Source: a bacterium (GTDB lineage: Bacteria; Elusimicrobiota; Elusimicrobia; Elusimicrobiales; UBA9959). From it: a stretch of 64,000 nucleotides of DNA. A model generated the notes under the pieces. The model was not told the DNA's origin and did not search any database. It worked only from the letters and a program-made list of their open reading frames with translations. Shown piece after piece: positions 9,133-19,438 of this stretch (the stretch's first letter is position 1; each line of letters opens with the position of its first letter). The DNA lies in contig JAJYNO010000017.1 in NCBI GenBank assembly GCA_021786295.1, positions 114,389 to 178,388 of the forward strand, written 5' to 3'. The position numbers were made by a program, and so were the translations under genes.

Positions 9133-11964
9133 ATGCCGGACGACAATAACGGGAAAGGGTGCCTTCTGATAGTAGAGGACGATCCCGGGATAATAGAACT
9201 GGAGCGCCAGAGGCTCAGCGGCCTCGGGTTCGAGATAGTCAGCACCTTAAGAGCAGAGGACGCTCTGGAGGTAGTAAGGCGCAAGCCTGTGGAAATGGCG
9301 GTGCTGGACTATTCCCTTCCCGGGATGAACGGCCTGGATTTCGTCGCGCGCATAAGGGAACAGGGCCTCGCGGTGCCGCCTTTCATCGTAGCCACCGGCC
9401 GGGGCGGAGAGAAGGTCGCGGTGGAGACCATGAAGGGCGGGGCGCTGGACTACATAGTCAAGGACTCCTCCTTCCTGGACAACCTGCTCCCCACCGTCTC
9501 CAAGGCGCTGGAGAGGGCCGACCTTCAGAAGAAGCTCAAGCGGACGGAGGCCGATCTTCGGAAAAGCCTGCGCATTTACAACGTGCTGGCCGAGGTGAAC
9601 CAGGCCGCGGCGCGCGAGAAAGATCCGGGGGAACTGCTCAAGAAGGTCTGCCGTATCGCGGTGGAGGTCGGGGGGCTGCGCATGGCCTGGGTGGGGGCTC
9701 TGGACCCGGATATAAAGAGGTTCGTCCCTTTCTGTTCGGACGGCTTCGTCGACGGCTATCTGGACAGGATCAAGATCCCGCTCAGCGATGATGCGGGGAA
9801 CGGCCCCACCGGGACGGCTTTCAAGAGCGGCGGCATAGTCGTCTGTTCGGATATCGCTTCCGACCCCCGCATGGCGCCCTGGCGGGAGGCGGCCCTGGCC
9901 AGGGGCTACGCCTCCTCCGCGGCCATGCCGCTTTTCCTCGACGGCAAGGTCCCTTTCGTGCTGAGCCTTTACTCGGGCGAAAAGGATTTTTTCAGCCGGG
10001 AGGAGCTGCAGCTGCTGGCCGAGATACAGGGGGATATCTCGCTGGCCCTCGGCGCGCTCAAGAACGAGGAGAAAAGGGCCGCGGCCCAGGCCGCGCTCGC
10101 GCGCACCGCGGCGGAACTCGCCCACGTAATGGAGTCCACGCAGGTCATGCTGGTCAGGGTGCGCGCGACCGCCGAAGGGAAGCGCATCCCGGAATGGGTC
10201 AGCGGAGACACGGCCGCCATCACCGGCTACGAGGCGGCGGAGATCCTGGACCCGGCCTGGCTGCCGACGGTGCTGCACCCGGAGGACAGGGAACGGGCGC
10301 TGGCGGAGAAGGCCGCCATCCTCAGGACCGGCTCGACGACCCAGGATTTCCGCATAAAGCGCAAGGACGGAAAGGTGGCCTGGATCCACTCCCAGTTCAG
10401 GGCCACGCCTGACCGCCCGGGGGAGATAATCGGTTCCTGGACCGACATCACCAGCCTGAAGAATTCTGAAGCCCGTTTCCAGGCGCTGATAGACGCGGCC
10501 CCGTACGGCGTGGTGGTGCGCAAGGGCACCAGGGCCACGTACATCAACAGGTCGGGCATGGAGATGATGCGCTCGCTGCGCGAAGAGGACTACGCAGGCC
10601 GCGACATCCTGGAGCGGATAACCGAAAAGTACAGGGCGGGCGTCGCCGACAGGATCGCCGCCGTGGACAAAGGGGCCGTGCTCCCCCCGATGGAGATAGA
10701 GGTGACGGCGATGGACGGGGAGACGCTCTCCGTGGAGATCAGCAGCCGCCGTCTCCTGTTCGGCTCCGAGGAGAGCACAGTGGTGTTCTTCCGCGACGTC
10801 TCCGAACGGAAGAAGTCGGAGAAACTGATGCTGGAGATGTCCGCGATGCAGCGCGTGGAGTCGCTCGGACAGCTGGCCGGAGGCATAGCCCACGACTTCA
10901 ACAACATGCTGACCGGGATAATGGGCAACATCTCGCTGCTGGAGGCGCGCTGCTCGAAGGACGCTGAGAGCGTGGCCATTCTCAAGGATACGCTGCAGGC
11001 CGCCCGCGACGCCCAGAGCCTGACCGCCAATCTGCTGGCTTTCTCCAAGGGGGGCAAGCCGGTCAAGAAGGAGGTCTCCCTGGGGAAGATGCTTTCCAAT
11101 ATCTTCACGCTGGCCACCCGCGGAGCCAACGCCGCCGCGGAACTGGACGTGCCCGCCGGCCTCTGGAGCGTGGAAGGCGACGAGAACCAGCTCAAGCAGG
11201 CGGTCAACAACATCCTGATGAACGGGCTGCAGGCCATGCCTTCCGGCGGGACCATAAAACTGGAAGCGCGCAACCTCCGGGCCGGCGCGCCGCGGCCCGG
11301 GATATTGCCGGGAGGCGCCTATGTGCGCGTAGCCGTTTCCGACACCGGCGTCGGCATTCCGGGGGAATACCTCTCCCACGTGTTCGAACCGTACTTCTCC
11401 ACCAAGGAAAAAGGCCACGGGCTGGGGCTCTTCATGGCCTGGTCCGTGGTGAAGAACCACGGCGGGCATATAGAGCTGGCCTCGGAGCCGGGCAAAGGCA
11501 CCAGGTTCGAGTTGTTCCTGCCGTCCACGGGGCGCTGTCTGGCGGCGCCGGTGGAACAGGCCGGCAAGCCCGCCGGGGGGACCGGCCGCGTGCTGGTGCT
11601 GGAGGACGAAGAGGTGGTGATAAACGCCGTGCGCCGCATGCTGAGGGAACTGGGGTACGAGAGCGAGATAGCGCGGGACGGCGCCGAGGCCGTGAGGCGC
11701 TACCGGGAAGAGAAGGCCGCCGGCAGGCCTTTCAGCGCTGTGATAATGGACCTCACGATCCCGGGCGGCATGGGCGGGAAGGCCGCCGTGGCGGAGCTGC
11801 GCAAGACGGATCCGGAGGCCAAAGTGATAGTTTCCAGCGGCTATTCTGACGACGCCGAACTTTCCGACTACCGGGAAAGCGGCTTCGACGCCATGCTTCC
11901 TAAACCGTACAGGTTCGAGGAGCTGGCCGATACGCTGGCAGGACTGCTGGACGGGAAGAACTGA
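9133..11964 (+). CDS. Hybrid histidine kinase: REC-GAF-PAS-PAS-HisKA-HATPase-REC
   Basis: N-terminal receiver (IVEDDPGIIELE...LDYSLPGMNG), PAS segments, LAGGIAHDFNNMLTGI, C-terminal receiver (VLVLEDEEVVINAVRRML). Confidence 0.9.
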   Translation: MPDDNNGKGCLLIVEDDPGIIELERQRLSGLGFEIVSTLRAEDALEVVRRKPVEMAVLDYSLPGMNGLDFVARIREQGLAVPPFIVATGRGGEKVAVETMKGGALDYIVKDSSFLDNLLPTVSKALERADLQKKLKRTEADLRKSLRIYNVLAEVNQAAAREKDPGELLKKVCRIAVEVGGLRMAWVGALDPDIKRFVPFCSDGFVDGYLDRIKIPLSDDAGNGPTGTAFKSGGIVVCSDIASDPRMAPWREAALARGYASSAAMPLFLDGKVPFVLSLYSGEKDFFSREELQLLAEIQGDISLALGALKNEEKRAAAQAALARTAAELAHVMESTQVMLVRVRATAEGKRIPEWVSGDTAAITGYEAAEILDPAWLPTVLHPEDRERALAEKAAILRTGSTTQDFRIKRKDGKVAWIHSQFRATPDRPGEIIGSWTDITSLKNSEARFQALIDAAPYGVVVRKGTRATYINRSGMEMMRSLREEDYAGRDILERITEKYRAGVADRIAAVDKGAVLPPMEIEVTAMDGETLSVEISSRRLLFGSEESTVVFFRDVSERKKSEKLMLEMSAMQRVESLGQLAGGIAHDFNNMLTGIMGNISLLEARCSKDAESVAILKDTLQAARDAQSLTANLLAFSKGGKPVKKEVSLGKMLSNIFTLATRGANAAAELDVPAGLWSVEGDENQLKQAVNNILMNGLQAMPSGGTIKLEARNLRAGAPRPGILPGGAYVRVAVSDTGVGIPGEYLSHVFEPYFSTKEKGHGLGLFMAWSVVKNHGGHIELASEPGKGTRFELFLPSTGRCLAAPVEQAGKPAGGTGRVLVLEDEEVVINAVRRMLRELGYESEIARDGAEAVRRYREEKAAGRPFSAVIMDLTIPGGMGGKAAVAELRKTDPEAKVIVSSGYSDDAELSDYRESGFDAMLPKPYRFEELADTLAGLLDGKN

Positions 11965-14900
11965 ATGAAGGCGAGGAGCGGTTATGGCAGCCCCGCGCCG
12001 CAGCGCCGCAGGCTGCTGGCCGTCTTCCTGCTGTTCTCGGCCGGCATTATAGGCGGCGGCTACGTCTATTATCTGCGCTACAGCGCCGCGGCGGTACAGG
12101 AGAAGAGCGACCTGATAACCGTCATCGGCGAATCCAAGGCGCAGGACATCTCCGACTGGCGGGCGGAGCGCAAGGCGCACCTGGTCTCGATGGCGCAGAG
12201 TCCCGTGATGCGCATCTACCTGCGGCGGCTGCTCGCCGCTCCGCACGACAACCGGCTGCTCGGGCTTGTAAAGGAGCGGCTGGACTCCTTCGTGCTCTAC
12301 AGCGGCTTCAATTCGGCCTATTTCACCGGTCCTGACGGCAGGGTGCTGGCCTGGGGCGGGGAGAAAGAGGCGGCGCTGAACCCGCAGGCCGCGGAGCTGC
12401 TGCGCCGGGCCGCGGACCCGCGTGCCGCCGTGATGTCGGACCTGGTGCCCGATAGGAACGGGAAACCGGCCATCTACCTGGCGGTACTGGCCGCGGAGAG
12501 CGGCGCGGGGAAGCTTTACCTGACGGTCAAGCTCGACCCGTTCCTGTACCTCTATCCGCTCATACGGAAATGGCCCACCTCCAGCCCCTCGGCGGAGACC
12601 CTGCTGGTCAGAAGGGACGGGAACGACGTGCTTTTCCTCAACGAGCTGCGTCACCGCGCCGGTACCGCCCTGAAGTTCCGCCGCCCTATCGCAGAGAAGG
12701 ACCTCCCGGCCGCGGCGGCCGTCGCCGGCTTCACCGGTGTCATGCGCGGCAGGGATTACCGCGGAGTGCCGGTGCTGGCGTACGCGGCCCCGGTGGAAGG
12801 CTCCCCGTGGTTCGTCGTTTCCAAGATAGACCTGTCAGAGGCGTTCGGTCAGCTGCACAGGAGCGCAGAACTGCTGCTGGCGCTTGTGCTGGCCCTGCTG
12901 ATTGCCGGCGGCGCCGTGACCTATTCCATCATGATGCGCCGGGAGGCGGAATACGCCTCCACCCTCACTGCGGCCGAAGCGCGCTTCACGCGGCTTTACC
13001 AGCAGATGCTGGACAGCTACGTCTATACGGACATGAAGGGCCGCGTGGTCGAGTGCAACGCCGCTTTCGAGCGCCTCACCGGCTACGCGCTGGGCGAGCT
13101 GAAGAAGCTCAACTACGTCGATTTTACTCCTGAAAAGTGGCACGCCGCTGAAAAAAGGATAGTGGAGGAGAAGATAATAGGCCAGGGCGCTTCCGGGGTC
13201 TACGAGAAGGAATATCTACGCAAGGACGGCTCCGCGGTGCCGGTTGAACTGCTGACCGTGCTGGACCGGGACAGGGAAGGGCGCCCCGCCGGGATGTGGA
13301 CGATAATCCGAGACCTGACCGGGCGCAGGAAGGCCGAGAAGGCGCTGGCCGAGAGCGAGGAACAGTTCCGCCTGATGTTCGAGGAGCACAGCGCCGTGAT
13401 GCTGCTGGTGGACCCCCTTTCAGGGGCCATAGTCCGCGCTAACAGGGCGGCCTCGGATTTTTACGGATATCCTCCGGAAAGACTGCGGGCCATGACGACG
13501 CACGACATCAACATCCTTCCAGAAGAGGAAAGCGCCCGGATAGAGGGCCGGGTAACGCGCGGGGATGAGAACTTCTTCGTCTTAAGGCACCGGCTGGCCT
13601 CAGGGGAGCCTAGAACGGTGGAGGTCCGCTCCTCCTCCATATCGGTGGGCGGCAGGAAGCTGAACTTCGAGATAATCACGGACATAACGGAGCGCGAACT
13701 GGCCGTGGAGAGGCTGCGCGCCAGCGAGCGCGCCCTCAAAGAGGCGCAGAAGGTGGCCAAGGTGGGCAGCTGGAACTGGGACATCCCCGGCGACGTCATT
13801 TCCTGGTCCGAGGAATATTACCGCATATACGGGGCGGATCCTTCGCGCAAACCTCCGGGCTACCAGGAGCATCTGAAGGCCTATACTCCGGAAAGCGCCG
13901 CCCGCCTCGACGCGGCCGTCAAGAGGAACGTAGAGACCGGCGAGCCGTACGAACTGGACCTGGAGCTCGCGGACCCGAAAGCTTCGGCCCGCTGGGTTAC
14001 GGCCAGGAGCGAGACCAAGCGCGACGAAACCGGCAGGATCGTCGGCCTGCGCGGCACGGCTCAGGACATAACCGAGCGCAAACTGGCCGAGCAGGAACGC
14101 TCCATCCTCGCAGGGCGGCTGAGGCTGGCGGCCGACTCGGCCGGACTGGGCGTCTGGGACTGGGACGTCAAGGCCAATGTCCTGGTCTGGGACGAGCGGC
14201 TCTACGAGCTCTACGGAATAAGGGACAGGTCGGTCTTCCACGGCGTTTTCGAGGCCTGGGTGGCGGCTCTGCACCCGGAGGACCGCGACCGCGCCGCTAA
14301 CGCCATCGCGGCCGCCATCGCCGGCGGTGCGGAATATCACGACGAGTTCAGGATACTGCGCCCGGACGGCCGGGAGCGCATCCTAAAGTCCGACGCGCTC
14401 GTTCTGCGCGGCGCGGACGGGAAGCCGGAGCGGATGATAGGCGTGAACCAGGACATAACCGAGCGCAAGAGGGCCGAGTTGCGGCTGCGCGAGAGCGAAC
14501 AGGCCCTCAAAGAGGCCCAGCATATGGCCCAGCTCGGCAGCTGGAGTTTCGACCCGGCGACGGGGACGGGGACCTGGAGCGACGAGGTGGCCCTGATCCA
14601 CGACCTGCCGGCCGGTTCCCCGATAACTCCTGAGCGCGGGATAACGTATTACGCGCCGGAGTCGAGGCCGCTTATAGAAAAAGCGGTCAAGGAGGCCGTG
14701 GAACAGGGCAGGCCTTACGACCTGGAACTGGAGATAATCTCCGAGAAGGGAGCGCGCAAATGGGTGCGAACGGTCGGACAGGCCGTTGTAAAGGAGGGCC
14801 GCACGCTAAGGGTCCACGGAACGCTCCAGGACATAACCAGGATAAAACAGGCCGAGCTCGAGCTGAAGCGATATTCCGCGGAGCTGGGGGCCAAGAACAA

Positions 14901-15627
14901 GGAACTGGAGGACTTCCTTTACGTAGCCTCCCACGACCTGCGCGGGCCGATGGTCAATATACAGGGCTTTTCACAGAACCTCCAGAAATACTGCGCCGAG
15001 ATCTCCTCCGAGGTAAGGAAGAACTGCCCGGGGACCGCTGCCGGGCTCCTGGACCGGCGGGTGCCGGAGGCGATCGGCTTCCTGCTGACCAGCGCGGCCA
15101 GGATGGATTCGCTCATCAACGCCCTGCTGAAGGTCTCCCGGATAGGCCGCGGCGAGCTCAGGAAGGAGCGCGTGGACATGAACGGCCTAGTGAAAGCCAT
15201 TCTGGCTTCCATTAATTACCAGCTGAGGGAAGCCGGGGCGGAGGCTGAAGCCGGGGAGCTGCCGCCCTGCCTTGGGGACAAGGACCAGCTTTCCCAGGTG
15301 TTCGGCAACCTGCTGGACAACGCGGTGAAGTACCGCTCCCCTGAAAGGACGCTGCGCGTGAGGATAACCGGGGGGAATTTGGACGACGGCGCTGCCGAAT
15401 ACCGGGTCGCGGATAACGGCGTGGGCCTCACCGAAGAGGAGGCGGCCGGGAAGCTCTGGACCCTTTTCTACCGCTCGGACCCCAAAGGGCCGGTGAGCGG
15501 GGACGGGATAGGCCTGACGGCGGCGAAGCGCATCGTCGAGAAGCACGGCGGGACCATCTCGGCGGAAAGGAACGCGGCGGGAGGGGCGACCATCGTCGTC
15601 CGTCTGCCGGGCTGGAGGGACACATGA
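11965..15627 (+). CDS. Multi-PAS membrane histidine kinase
   Basis: N-terminal TM plus extracytoplasmic region, about 5 PAS/PAC repeats, DFLYVASHDLRGPMVNIQGFS, HATPase GDGIGLTAAKRIV. Confidence 0.9.
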   Translation: MKARSGYGSPAPQRRRLLAVFLLFSAGIIGGGYVYYLRYSAAAVQEKSDLITVIGESKAQDISDWRAERKAHLVSMAQSPVMRIYLRRLLAAPHDNRLLGLVKERLDSFVLYSGFNSAYFTGPDGRVLAWGGEKEAALNPQAAELLRRAADPRAAVMSDLVPDRNGKPAIYLAVLAAESGAGKLYLTVKLDPFLYLYPLIRKWPTSSPSAETLLVRRDGNDVLFLNELRHRAGTALKFRRPIAEKDLPAAAAVAGFTGVMRGRDYRGVPVLAYAAPVEGSPWFVVSKIDLSEAFGQLHRSAELLLALVLALLIAGGAVTYSIMMRREAEYASTLTAAEARFTRLYQQMLDSYVYTDMKGRVVECNAAFERLTGYALGELKKLNYVDFTPEKWHAAEKRIVEEKIIGQGASGVYEKEYLRKDGSAVPVELLTVLDRDREGRPAGMWTIIRDLTGRRKAEKALAESEEQFRLMFEEHSAVMLLVDPLSGAIVRANRAASDFYGYPPERLRAMTTHDINILPEEESARIEGRVTRGDENFFVLRHRLASGEPRTVEVRSSSISVGGRKLNFEIITDITERELAVERLRASERALKEAQKVAKVGSWNWDIPGDVISWSEEYYRIYGADPSRKPPGYQEHLKAYTPESAARLDAAVKRNVETGEPYELDLELADPKASARWVTARSETKRDETGRIVGLRGTAQDITERKLAEQERSILAGRLRLAADSAGLGVWDWDVKANVLVWDERLYELYGIRDRSVFHGVFEAWVAALHPEDRDRAANAIAAAIAGGAEYHDEFRILRPDGRERILKSDALVLRGADGKPERMIGVNQDITERKRAELRLRESEQALKEAQHMAQLGSWSFDPATGTGTWSDEVALIHDLPAGSPITPERGITYYAPESRPLIEKAVKEAVEQGRPYDLELEIISEKGARKWVRTVGQAVVKEGRTLRVHGTLQDITRIKQAELELKRYSAELGAKNKELEDFLYVASHDLRGPMVNIQGFSQNLQKYCAEISSEVRKNCPGTAAGLLDRRVPEAIGFLLTSAARMDSLINALLKVSRIGRGELRKERVDMNGLVKAILASINYQLREAGAEAEAGELPPCLGDKDQLSQVFGNLLDNAVKYRSPERTLRVRITGGNLDDGAAEYRVADNGVGLTEEEAAGKLWTLFYRSDPKGPVSGDGIGLTAAKRIVEKHGGTISAERNAAGGATIVVRLPGWRDT

Positions 15628-16067
15628 GGCAGAACGGACCGGCTGTCACCATAGTCATAGCGGAGGACGACGACGGCCACGCCAGGCTTATCACGGAGCA
15701 GCTGGAGGAGGCGGGGGTGAACAATCCCATATTGCGCCTGAAGGACGGCCGGGAGACTCTGGACTTCTTCTTCCGTTCCGGGAACGGGCTTAAAGCCGAG
15801 GCGGACAGCGGCTACCTGCTGCTGCTGGACATAAGGATGCCGAAGGTGGACGGGATTACCGTGCTGCGCCGCCTCAAGGAGGACGCTGAACTGAGGAGGC
15901 TGCCTGTGATAATGCTGACTACTACCGACGACCCGCGGGACGTGGACGCCTGCTACGGTGCCGGGTGCAACAATTATCTTACCAAGCCGGTGGCCTTTGC
16001 CAGGTTCGCCGAGGTGGTAAAAAGGCTCGGCCTCTTTATTTCTATCGTGAAGGTCTCTAATATATAA
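15624..16067 (+). CDS. Single-domain response regulator (Rcp-like)
   Basis: IAEDDDGHARLI...LLLDIRMPKVDG...MLTTTDDP...YLTKPV; overlaps the preceding kinase stop. Confidence 0.92.
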   Translation: MRQNGPAVTIVIAEDDDGHARLITEQLEEAGVNNPILRLKDGRETLDFFFRSGNGLKAEADSGYLLLLDIRMPKVDGITVLRRLKEDAELRRLPVIMLTTTDDPRDVDACYGAGCNNYLTKPVAFARFAEVVKRLGLFISIVKVSNI

Positions 16068-16078
16068 TTACGTCTATT

Positions 16079-16765
16079 ATGGCCCAGAAAAAGATACTGC
16101 TGGTGGAGGACGACCGCCAGATGCTGGCGGTGCTGCGCCGCTACCTGGAGAACCACGATTTCTCGGTGGTGTTCACCGACAACGGCAGCGAGGCGCTCAT
16201 CATCGCCAGGGATTCCAGGCCGGACCTCGTGGTGGCCGACGCCTCCCTGCCGGGACTGGACGGCTTCGCGCTCTGCAGGGCGCTGAAGGAATCCCCTGCC
16301 ACGGCCCAGACGCCTGTGATACTGATATCCGGGGCGCGCACCGGGGACGAGGACATCGTAGAGGGCTATGAGCGCGGCGCGGACGACTATCTGTCAAAGC
16401 CTTTCGCCTACCCGGTGCTGATGGCCAAGATCTCCGCGGTGCTGAGGCGCTATGCCGGGGCGCAGGCCTCCGGCATAAAGGAGGAGGGCATAGAGCTGGA
16501 CCCGGAGGGACGGACCGTGAGAGCGGCCGGCAGGCCGGTGCAGCTCACGCGCAAGGAGTTCGACCTGCTTGCGCTGCTGCTGGAAAGGAAAGGCCGGGCC
16601 CTCAGCGTGCCGTACCTGCTGGAAACGGTATGGGGATACGACATGGCCGCGTACGACAACCCCCATACCGTGGAAACGCATATCTCTTCCCTGAGAAAAA
16701 AGCTCGGACCCGCCGTCGCGGCCCGCATACACAGCGTTACCGGGCACGGCTACAAGTTCGAGTGA
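16079..16765 (+). CDS. OmpR/PhoB-family response regulator
   Basis: Receiver plus winged helix (LTRKEFDLLALLLERKGRALSVPYLLETVWGYD...VETHISSLRKKLG...VTGHGYKF). Confidence 0.94.
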   Translation: MAQKKILLVEDDRQMLAVLRRYLENHDFSVVFTDNGSEALIIARDSRPDLVVADASLPGLDGFALCRALKESPATAQTPVILISGARTGDEDIVEGYERGADDYLSKPFAYPVLMAKISAVLRRYAGAQASGIKEEGIELDPEGRTVRAAGRPVQLTRKEFDLLALLLERKGRALSVPYLLETVWGYDMAAYDNPHTVETHISSLRKKLGPAVAARIHSVTGHGYKFE

Positions 16766-16774
16766 GGACCAGTT

Positions 16775-17482
16775 ATGGCAACGGGAAAAACTTCGGAACT
16801 GGAGCGCAGGATGGACGCGCTGGCGCGCCTGGCCGGCGGCGTCGCGCACGACATCAACAATATGCTCGGAGCCATAGAAGGCTACGCCACACTGGCGCAG
16901 CGGGGGCTGCAGCCGTCCTCCCAGCTGCACTCGGACATGGAGGAGATACGCAAGGCCGTAGGGAGGGCCACCTCGCTGACGAGAAGGCTGATCCTGTTCA
17001 GCAGCCGCCAGCCTGCCCTGAAGGTCAAGGTGGAGCTCCCGGGATTGCTGGAGGAGCTTTCAGCGCGGCTAACCGCCGGCCTCCGGCCGGAGATACGGAT
17101 AGGCGCCTCCTTCAAGCCCGGTCTGCCGGAGGTGCAGGGCGACCCGCAGCGCCTGGAACTGCTCTTTTCCAATCTGCTGTTGAACGCAGCGGACGCCATG
17201 CCTGGCGGCGGGACTATCGGCCTGGCCGCGGAGGAGGCGGGAGGCTTCGTTAAGGTGTCCGTCTCGGACCAGGGGCCAGGTATGCCGCCGGAAGTGGCTG
17301 AGCACCTCTTCGAACCGTTCTTCACGACCAAGCCGAAAGGGAAAGGGACCGGCCTGGGCCTGGCCGAGGCGTACGGCATAGCCAGGCAGCACGGGGGCAG
17401 GATAGAGGTCTCCACCGCGGAAGGCCGCGGTTCCGAGTTCCGCGTTCTCCTGCCTGCGCCGGGCCATGCCGGCTCCTCCTAA
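16775..17482 (+). CDS. Soluble histidine kinase (HisKA-HATPase only)
   Basis: LAGGVAHDINNMLGAIEG and HATPase GTGLGLAEAYGIARQHGG; no sensor domain. Confidence 0.9.
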   Translation: MATGKTSELERRMDALARLAGGVAHDINNMLGAIEGYATLAQRGLQPSSQLHSDMEEIRKAVGRATSLTRRLILFSSRQPALKVKVELPGLLEELSARLTAGLRPEIRIGASFKPGLPEVQGDPQRLELLFSNLLLNAADAMPGGGTIGLAAEEAGGFVKVSVSDQGPGMPPEVAEHLFEPFFTTKPKGKGTGLGLAEAYGIARQHGGRIEVSTAEGRGSEFRVLLPAPGHAGSS

Positions 17483-17539
17483 AATCTGAGCAAAATCTGA
17501 GCATAACCGGAAGTTTACCTTAACTTCTCCTCCTATACT
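17481..17539 (+). promoter_or_regulatory. Candidate OmpR/PhoB-type site plus -10 (TATACT, 17534-17539)
   Basis: Exact tandem 11-mer aaaatctgagc x2 followed by ataaccggaagtttac in the same 7+4 register, overlapping the expected -35. Confidence 0.45.
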
Positions 17540-17556
17540 TAAAGCGAGGAGGAGTT

Positions 17557-18456
17557 ATGAAACTTTTAATAAAAACGATACTGGCGGCTGGCTTGGCGGG
17601 AAGCGTTCTCCCGGTCCTTCCGGCGGCCGGCAGAGCCTCCTCCTCCGGCTACGGGGCCCTGGCCGTGAGATTGGCCGCCGCGGCCTCCGCCAACGGCATA
17701 ACGCGGCTGGCGGTAGTCCCTTTTTCTGCCGCGGACGGCGCCGGGCAGGAGGCGAACTTCGCGAGGGAGAAGACGGCTGCGGGGCTTTCGGCGGTCAAAG
17801 GCCTGGTGGTGCTGGACCAGGACGCCTACGCCGCCTACAAGACGCCTGCCTCCTGGGAGAAACTGCCGCGCGGCCTCAGGCCGCAGGCCCTGGTGCAGGG
17901 CAGCGTATTCAGGTCGGGGGAGGACGTGACGCTGCTGGCGAAGCTTGTGGACCCGGGGAGTGGACGGATCTATGGGACCGCCGAGGTGAGATCTTTCGCC
18001 CGCTTCGGCTCCTCCCTGCCGCCGCTGCCGGATATCGACTGGGCTGAGCCGCCCTCCTCCGCCAGGCTGGCCGGCCTGCCGCCGCTGCCGGGCGCCAAGT
18101 GGGACAAGACTTCTTCGTCCGCCGCGGCCGGCGATTTCAGGGACGCTCCTGCCGACGACGCCTTCGACTGCGCCGCGGCCTTCAGGCAGATGAACAAGAT
18201 AAACGCCGCGGCGGTGGACCTCAAGGCCCGTTACTGGGCGGCCAAGCTCAAGGACCCGTCCTTCGTCATGGGCAGCCTGACGCGCAATCCGGGAAGCGAG
18301 ATCAGGGATCCTTCGGTGCGCGAGAAGTTCTACAACCTGCTGTCCTCCTATTACGACAGGGCTAACGCCCCGGCCATTCCCGAGGCCCGGAAGGCCAAGC
18401 TGGAGGAGTTCATGGAGAGGGAGGACGAGGTTATAGACCGCTGCGGGGCCAGGTAG
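17557..18456 (+). CDS. Secreted protein, FlgO/CsgG-like (weak)
   Basis: Signal peptide; ITRLAVVPFSAADG... GLVVLDQDAY... ALVQGSVFRSGEDVTLLAKLVDPGSGRIYG resembles FlgO-type domains; strong SD gaggagg. Confidence 0.6.
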   Translation: MKLLIKTILAAGLAGSVLPVLPAAGRASSSGYGALAVRLAAAASANGITRLAVVPFSAADGAGQEANFAREKTAAGLSAVKGLVVLDQDAYAAYKTPASWEKLPRGLRPQALVQGSVFRSGEDVTLLAKLVDPGSGRIYGTAEVRSFARFGSSLPPLPDIDWAEPPSSARLAGLPPLPGAKWDKTSSSAAAGDFRDAPADDAFDCAAAFRQMNKINAAAVDLKARYWAAKLKDPSFVMGSLTRNPGSEIRDPSVREKFYNLLSSYYDRANAPAIPEARKAKLEEFMEREDEVIDRCGAR

Positions 18457-18464
18457 GGGGGGAT

Positions 18465-19403
18465 ATGGAAGGGAAGATCCTGGTAGCGGACGACGACAAG
18501 GCGATGCAGGAGGTGGTGTGCCGGCTGCTCAACGGCAGAGGCTGGAAAGTCCGCACCGCCGACGACGGGCTCTCCGCGCTGGAGAGGATAGCGGCAGAAC
18601 TGCCCGACGTGATACTGCTGGACCTGAATATGCCGGGACTTGGCGGCAGGGAATTGCTGGCCAGCCTGCGCAGGAACCCGCGCACTGCGGTGGTCCCCGT
18701 GATCATAATAAGCGGCGAGGACAGCCCGGGGGAGAAGGCGGCTGAGTTCGGCATAGGGGCGGACGATTTCGTCTCCAAGCCCTTCGACTCCGTAGAACTG
18801 GTGGCCAGGGTGGAAGCCGCCGCGCGCAGGGCTCGGCGCCTGCTGGCCGCCAACCCGCTTACCCTGCTGCCCGGCGGCCCGGCGATAGAGGAGGAGGCCG
18901 GCGCGCGCATAGCCTCGGGCGCCCCCCTGGCTTTTTTCTACATCGACATGGACAACTTCAAGGCCTACAACGACAACTACGGCTATCTCAAGGGCGACGA
19001 GGCCATCAGGATGGTGGCGCGGCTGCTTACCGAGGTCCAGAACGAGTTCTCCGGGGACGAACTCTTCGTCGGGCATATCGGCGGGGACGACTTCGTGCTG
19101 ATGTGCCCTCCGGACAAGGCCGAGGCCGTGGCCGAGCGCGTTGCGGCGAGCTTCGATTCCCGCGCGCCAGGGCTTTACCGGGCCGAGGACGCGGAGAGCG
19201 GCTATATAACCTCCGCGGACCGCTCCGGCATCGAAAGACGCTTCCCGCTGATGTCCCTCTCCATAGCCATAGTCACCAACGAACGGCGGAGGCTGGGACA
19301 TTACGCCAGGATTGTGGACATCGCCGCAGAGATAAAGAAGTTCCTCAAAGGACGGCGGACCGCGGGCGGCAGCGCCTTTCTGAAGGACAGGCGCCGGGAT
19401 TGA
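18465..19403 (+). CDS. Response regulator with C-terminal GGDEF-like domain (GGDDF)
   Basis: Receiver (VADDDKAMQEV...LLDLNMPGLGG...SKPFD) then FYIDMDNFKAYNDNYGYLKGDEAIR...HIGGDDFVLM. Confidence 0.9.
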   Translation: MEGKILVADDDKAMQEVVCRLLNGRGWKVRTADDGLSALERIAAELPDVILLDLNMPGLGGRELLASLRRNPRTAVVPVIIISGEDSPGEKAAEFGIGADDFVSKPFDSVELVARVEAAARRARRLLAANPLTLLPGGPAIEEEAGARIASGAPLAFFYIDMDNFKAYNDNYGYLKGDEAIRMVARLLTEVQNEFSGDELFVGHIGGDDFVLMCPPDKAEAVAERVAASFDSRAPGLYRAEDAESGYITSADRSGIERRFPLMSLSIAIVTNERRRLGHYARIVDIAAEIKKFLKGRRTAGGSAFLKDRRRD

Positions 19404-19438
19404 GGCTTTCCCGCGGGATTTTTTTACTATAATCACAT

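Noticed and set aside
9247-12654. 1135-aa minus-strand ORF and many other long antisense ORFs (e.g. 1339-3348, 5879-7759, 24229-26064, 54467-56842)
   Set aside because: They mirror high-GC coding genes on the opposite strand, have low-complexity H/Q/R/G/A-rich translations, and show no recognisable domain.
17524-17552. CTCCTCC...GGAGGAG inverted repeat that could sequester the SD of the 17557 gene
   Set aside because: The -10 TATACT lies between the arms, so the left arm would not be transcribed; an RNA SD-sequestering hairpin is unlikely.
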